Positions 30,196 through 33,566 of a DNA stretch of 33,566 nt are shown one piece after another. Origin of the DNA: Lachnospiraceae bacterium (GTDB lineage: Bacteria > Bacillota > Clostridia > Lachnospirales > Lachnospiraceae); assembly GCA_017551165.1 (NCBI GenBank), contig JAFZMO010000094.1, forward strand, positions 1-33,566. The letters run 5' to 3'. Made by a program: the position numbers and the translations under genes. The notes beneath the pieces are model-generated. The model was not told the DNA's origin, did no database searches, and saw only the letters and a list, made by a program, of their open reading frames with translations. Positions within the stretch are counted from its first letter, which is position 1; each line of letters starts with the position of its first letter.

Positions 30196-32757
30196 TCAGT
30201 CGATATAGCTGTAGTAAATCCCCGTTTTCTCGATCGTCGCCTTCGCCTCCGAGATGGAGATGCGAAGTCTCTTACCCTGCTTCGGTGAGATGATCGTCAG
30301 CCGGTCCGACTCGTAGCCGATGATCAGCACCCAGGTATCCTTGTACATCGCGGTCACGGGACGTCCGTCCGCGACAAACTGCAGCGCCTCCGCCAGCGTG
30401 ATCCCCGAGATGTCCACACCCGTGCCCGGAATGCTGTCCGACAGCCATGTTAAGAAGCCCTTCCGGTTCAGGTTGAACACCGTCGCATCCTTCGCCGAGC
30501 CCTTGTACGACAGATACATCTGCAGTATCGCCTGCTGCTCGGAACAGTTGCTGTCCACATAGCGCTCCGCCACCGAGCGCACGTTTGCGCTGTCCGGCTT
30601 GATGCCTCGCTTCCACAGGATATTTCCCTTGCCGTCAAACACCGCGCCTACGGTCTCATCCGCCTTGACAATACACTCGCCGAGGTCGCCGGACACCATC
30701 CGGATGCGCCCGAACGAAACGACATAGTACCGCGGATCGATCCACGTGCCGACGCGGACTGACGTGCTGCCCGTGAGCACCGTGAACACCGTGGACTCCT
30801 TCTTCGGGATCGCCTCGAGCTTGTAGCCGGACGGCAGGTTCATGTAGTACTCCCTGCGCATCAGCGTCGTCGAGCGACCGGTCACCGTGATCTTCTGCGT
30901 CACCGGCTTGGAACTCTTTAGGATGTTGTATTTTCCGGAGGCCTCGTAGATCGGCCGCACGGACTCCTGTCCGTCGTCCGCAGGCACCGAAGCCTCGCGC
31001 ACCTTCTTACACAGATCGATGTTGATCGCGTTGTCGTCAATCCTCGCCGAGGAGTAATATTCCTCGCCGCTGTCATAGGTCTTGACCGTCGTGCGGTCCA
31101 GATTCTCAATGACGATCCGGTACATCGGCACATGCTCCGTACCGTTGTCGCGGAACGTCACATCCTCCGCGTGCGCCAGGCCGTAGATCAACTGCCCGTC
31201 GATCTCGCCTAGGAGACAGATCCGGTCGCCCTTCGCCGCCGTCGCGTACTCCGGCGTACGGTTCTCCAGGTCGTAGTACACGAGCGCCGTGTTCTTTCCG
31301 GCCTCGTATTTGTCCTGGAACACCAGGATGCCCTCCTTCTCGAAGAGCACGCTGTTCTTCGGCATGTGCTCCACCACGACGTTGAAGTCATGCACGAGCG
31401 TACGGTACAGGTACAGCGTATCGTACAGCGTAAAATAAAACTCGTCGTAATCGTTCATGTAACAGAACTCGCCGAACTCCTCCTTGAGGATCTCGTACGG
31501 CACTGTCACGGGGACGAACATCATCTCCTTGATGCGCCCCTCCTCCGCGTAGTAGCGGTAGTACAGGATTCCCACGCGTCCCTCGTACTGTCCGCGTGAG
31601 ATATATCCGTAAAATACGAAGTCCGCGTTGCCGTCATCCTCGACGGCGATCAGCTTGAACGACTGCCGCCCGTTGTGATAACGGATATCGTCGCCGCCCT
31701 CCCGGTCGAACGTGAACAGCTGCACCATGACGTTGCGCTTCATGTCGTATTCCCACAGGCTTCCGTCGTGCTCGAACACGAGATACGCATTGTTGTCGCT
31801 CAGCTTGTAATTCAGATCCGTGTTCGGCGTCAATCCGAGCTTGATCTGGTTGCGGTTGATGCTCACGAGCGTGCCGTCAAACTCTGCCTCCATCGTGCGG
31901 TCGTAGTTGAACAACACGTCGGTCTTGCCCTGGCAGCGGAACCGGAAATCCTCCCGCACGCGGAACAGCTCCTCCGCATCGTTGGTGAAGATCTTCATTT
32001 TCGACTTGATCGTCGCGCAGATATATGTCTGGTTGTACTCCGTGATCGTCGGGATCGTCACTTCCGTCTGCTGCGGGTTCATCGTTCCGTAGCTCACGGT
32101 CTCGATGCTGTCCGAGATCGTCACGTGCGAAAAATCAGCGCCCGTCGCACCGTCCGCGGTGTCGAGAAACTTCTCCAGATCGTTCTTCCGGTCCTCATCG
32201 AGCAGGTCGCTGTGGAAATTCTTGATGAAGTCCATCTCGCGCTTCAGGTTTCCGTACGATGCCACCTGCAGTCTTGTGTAGTAATAGACGTCGCGGCCGT
32301 CCTCCGTCGTGAGCGTCAGCTTACAGGCGTACTCCGTGTCATATGCGATATTGCCGGACAGCAGGACGTTGGCGCTCATCCGCCCGTCCTCCATCTTCTT
32401 GAGTGCTTTCACTTCCTTGGTGTCCAGCACGGTCATCGTCTCGGTCTCAATGACCTCGCAGATCAACCGACGGACCACGCTCCCGTGCTCGTCGATGAGC
32501 ACCTCGAAATCCATGCTCTTGTTGACCGGCGTGACGCTCTCCCGCATCAGCTGCAGCTCCGGCTCAAACGTGTATCCGATGGTCGGGTTGATCTCCACGC
32601 CGCCGATGGAGAAACTCACCACCGGCAATTTGGCCTGGGATGCCGCCACCGTCTCCAGTTCATTGCTGTATGTATGCATGTTGACCCTGCTGAAAAACAC
32701 GATCAGGGACACGAGAAACACTCCCGCCAGGATCAAAATGCGAAAACGAAGTTTCAT
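30196..32757 (-). CDS. Large membrane-anchored extracytoplasmic protein with a C39-like C-terminal domain
   Basis: Start set at 32757 (GGAG 7 nt upstream); the frame extends 24 codons further over the promoter. 853 aa. One N-terminal membrane helix (LRFRILILAGVFLVSLIVFF), then a long extracytoplasmic region rich in beta patterns with Tyr-rich segments and repeated D-Y/E-Y motifs, as in beta-propellers. The C-terminal 115 residues look like a peptidase C39-like domain: NCSEQQAILQMYLSYKG in the place of the NCGPxxLxMVLxYYG Cys motif, and WVLIIGYESDRLTIISPKQG in the place of HWVVVxGYDxxxxxxxDP. The His that normally precedes WV is Thr here, so proteolytic activity is doubtful. It is first gene of an operon with deoB. 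Function unknown. Confidence 0.78.
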   Translation of the reverse strand: MKLRFRILILAGVFLVSLIVFFSRVNMHTYSNELETVAASQAKLPVVSFSIGGVEINPTIGYTFEPELQLMRESVTPVNKSMDFEVLIDEHGSVVRRLICEVIETETMTVLDTKEVKALKKMEDGRMSANVLLSGNIAYDTEYACKLTLTTEDGRDVYYYTRLQVASYGNLKREMDFIKNFHSDLLDEDRKNDLEKFLDTADGATGADFSHVTISDSIETVSYGTMNPQQTEVTIPTITEYNQTYICATIKSKMKIFTNDAEELFRVREDFRFRCQGKTDVLFNYDRTMEAEFDGTLVSINRNQIKLGLTPNTDLNYKLSDNNAYLVFEHDGSLWEYDMKRNVMVQLFTFDREGGDDIRYHNGRQSFKLIAVEDDGNADFVFYGYISRGQYEGRVGILYYRYYAEEGRIKEMMFVPVTVPYEILKEEFGEFCYMNDYDEFYFTLYDTLYLYRTLVHDFNVVVEHMPKNSVLFEKEGILVFQDKYEAGKNTALVYYDLENRTPEYATAAKGDRICLLGEIDGQLIYGLAHAEDVTFRDNGTEHVPMYRIVIENLDRTTVKTYDSGEEYYSSARIDDNAINIDLCKKVREASVPADDGQESVRPIYEASGKYNILKSSKPVTQKITVTGRSTTLMRREYYMNLPSGYKLEAIPKKESTVFTVLTGSTSVRVGTWIDPRYYVVSFGRIRMVSGDLGECIVKADETVGAVFDGKGNILWKRGIKPDSANVRSVAERYVDSNCSEQQAILQMYLSYKGSAKDATVFNLNRKGFLTWLSDSIPGTGVDISGITLAEALQFVADGRPVTAMYKDTWVLIIGYESDRLTIISPKQGKRLRISISEAKATIEKTGIYYSYID

Positions 32758-32800
32758 AATATCTCCAAATCCTTGAAATGCAAACCTTTCCGTACCTTTT

Positions 32801-32829
32801 ATTGTACCGCATTTGCCGCTTTCGCGCAA
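32801..32829 (-). promoter_or_regulatory. Promoter of the C39-like/deoB operon
   Basis: Minus strand TTGCGC (32824-32829), 17 bp, TACAAT (32801-32806). It is divergent from the HIT promoter at 32854. Confidence 0.65.
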
Positions 32830-32853
32830 GGTTTATCGACGGCCGCGTTTTTC

Positions 32854-32882
32854 TTGTACACTGCGGCAAATCGTGCTATACT
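32854..32882 (+). promoter_or_regulatory. Promoter of the HIT gene
   Basis: TTGTAC (32854-32859), 17 bp, TATACT (32877-32882), about 25 nt before the AAAGGAG of the HIT gene. Confidence 0.75.
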
Positions 32883-32914
32883 GATGTTCAGAATCACCGC
32901 AAAGGAGAACCTCT

Positions 32915-33328
32915 ATGGAGAATTGTATTTTCTGCAAGATCGCGAACGGCGTCATCCCGTCCGCTACCGTATATGAGGACGACGATTTCCGCGCGATCCT
33001 CGACATCGCACCGGCTCACAAGGGCCATGTGCTCCTGCTTCCGAAGAACCATTTTGACAACCTGCTCTGCGCGGACGACGACATCGCCGCGAAGGCGCTT
33101 CCCATCGTAAAGCGCATCGCCAACGCCCTCAAGACCGTGACCGGCTGCGACGGCATCAACGTGCTGCAGAACAACGGGACCGCCGCAGGTCAGTCGGTGT
33201 TCCACCTTCACATCCACATCATCCCCCGCTACGAGGGAGACGGCATCCTTCCGGTTTGGGACCAGGGTTCCTACGCGGACGGCGAGGCTGCGGAGTGGGC
33301 TGCGAAGATCGCTTCGGCACTCGAGTAA
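32915..33328 (+). CDS. HIT-family (histidine triad) nucleotide hydrolase
   Basis: 137 aa, normal for HINT-type proteins. It carries the zinc-type CxxC (Cys4, Cys7: NCIFCKI) and the histidine triad HLHIHIIPRY (His97, His99, His101). Such enzymes hydrolyse adenosine phosphoramidates and related nucleotides in the cytoplasm. AAAGGAG lies 8 nt upstream of the ATG. It has its own promoter and is followed by a series of hairpins, so it is probably monocistronic. Confidence 0.95.
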   Translation: MENCIFCKIANGVIPSATVYEDDDFRAILDIAPAHKGHVLLLPKNHFDNLLCADDDIAAKALPIVKRIANALKTVTGCDGINVLQNNGTAAGQSVFHLHIHIIPRYEGDGILPVWDQGSYADGEAAEWAAKIASALE

Positions 33329-33345
33329 GTGTGCAATTGAAAATG

Positions 33346-33373
33346 CGGCGCCGGGAGATTCCTCCCGACGCCG
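33346..33373 (+). terminator. First hairpin after the HIT gene
   Basis: CGGCGCCGGGAG (33346-33357) and CTCCCGACGCCG (33362-33373), one mismatch, 4-nt loop, no T-tract. It may protect the mRNA end or terminate weakly. Confidence 0.5.
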
Positions 33374-33389
33374 TCAGAGTGAAGACAAA

Positions 33390-33424
33390 GTCCGAGGCGT
33401 AACCGCCTCGGACATGTGTTTTTA
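33390..33424 (+). terminator. Intrinsic terminator of the HIT gene
   Basis: GTCCGAGGCG (33390-33399) pairs perfectly with CGCCTCGGAC (33404-33413) around TAAC, followed by ATGTGTTTTTAC. Confidence 0.85.
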
Positions 33425-33433
33425 CAGGAGTGT

Positions 33434-33478
33434 AAAAGTGTCGGAAAGCCGCATAAATACTGGCTTTTCGGCACTTTT
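33434..33478 (+). terminator. Third hairpin with T-tract upstream of the last gene
   Basis: AAGTGTCGGAAAGCC (33436-33450) and GGCTTTTCGGCACTT (33462-33476) pair with wobbles, then TTT. It directly precedes the extended -10 at 33484, insulating that promoter from read-through. Confidence 0.65.
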
Positions 33479-33483
33479 TGTGG

Positions 33484-33489
33484 TATACT
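33484..33489 (+). promoter_or_regulatory. Extended -10 promoter of the last gene
   Basis: TATACT preceded by TTGTGG, the same context (TTGTGGTATACT) as the MraY-like promoter at 1765-1770. No good -35; it would rely on the extended -10. Confidence 0.5.
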
Positions 33490-33519
33490 GGAAGTATCAA
33501 AATGAGGCGGTAAACTTCC

Positions 33520-33566
33520 ATGATGACACAGAATCCGGACAAGAAACGCGAACAGATCGTCATGAT
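33520..33566 (+). CDS. Start of a gene cut by the window edge
   Basis: GAGGCGG lies about 10 nt before ATGATGACACAG. The 15 codons seen begin MMTQNPDKKREQIVM, too few to identify. The promoter-like -10 and ribosome binding site support a real start; the second ATG is equally possible. Confidence 0.5.
   Translation, partial: MMTQNPDKKREQIVM

Overview
The window comes from the chromosome of a Gram-positive, GC-rich member of the Clostridia. A Lachnospiraceae-like organism is my best guess, from gene content only. The evidence is lipobox signal peptides with Thr/Pro-rich linkers, strong GGAGG ribosome binding sites, consensus sigma-A promoters (often with an extended TGG -10), a separate PurO-type IMP cyclohydrolase with a stand-alone AICAR formyltransferase, and a clostridial oligopeptide permease. 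There is no prophage, insertion sequence or canonical CRISPR array. Most of the window is ordinary chromosome; one stretch (about 12.78-14.97 kb) is visibly poorer in G+C and looks foreign or decaying.

Layout, left to right. 1-1598: 5' part of purL (minus), divergent from an MraY-like glycosyltransferase, a LysR regulator and an orphan MoxR ATPase (1832-4780, plus). 4888-10117: minus-strand genes for a SurA/PrsA-like lipoprotein, a two-repeat EamA transporter with its own promoter, and a DUF4342 / response regulator / histidine kinase cluster. 10298-11839: a lipoprotein and a VOC (glyoxalase-like) protein, whose promoter overlaps that of a divergent YgjP-type metallopeptidase (11973-12725). 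12787-14976: a broken secreted cysteine-hydrolase-like gene (a frameshift and an in-frame TGA), a tiny membrane-peptide ORF, two inverted-repeat elements, and a striking array of about 13 short sites alternating in orientation about every 27 bp. 14977-16918: purO-purH. 17072-26124: a complete opp operon (oppA-B-C-D-F plus a DUF3899 gene) in which OppC, OppD and OppF all carry large insertions. 26366-27289: an ArsR/SmtB zinc-sensor domain fused to a histidine phosphatase. 27410-28266: two tRNA-Leu genes around an unknown small protein; its promoter and one tRNA promoter share a -35 hexamer. 28287-32757: an operon of a large anchored C39-like protein, deoB and a membrane-anchored unknown. 32915-33328: a HIT hydrolase (plus), then terminators and the start of another gene.

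Functional themes are purine metabolism (purL, purO, purH, deoB), peptide import (opp) and envelope or secreted proteins. The two most notable non-genic signals are the alternating-site array at 14617-14960 and an over-represented octamer, CATTTTCC/GGAAAATG. The octamer occurs 17 times on the two strands, where base composition predicts fewer than one, and at a density typical of uptake-type or chromosome-architecture motifs. Coordinates and motif counts were read by eye; no homology search was run.
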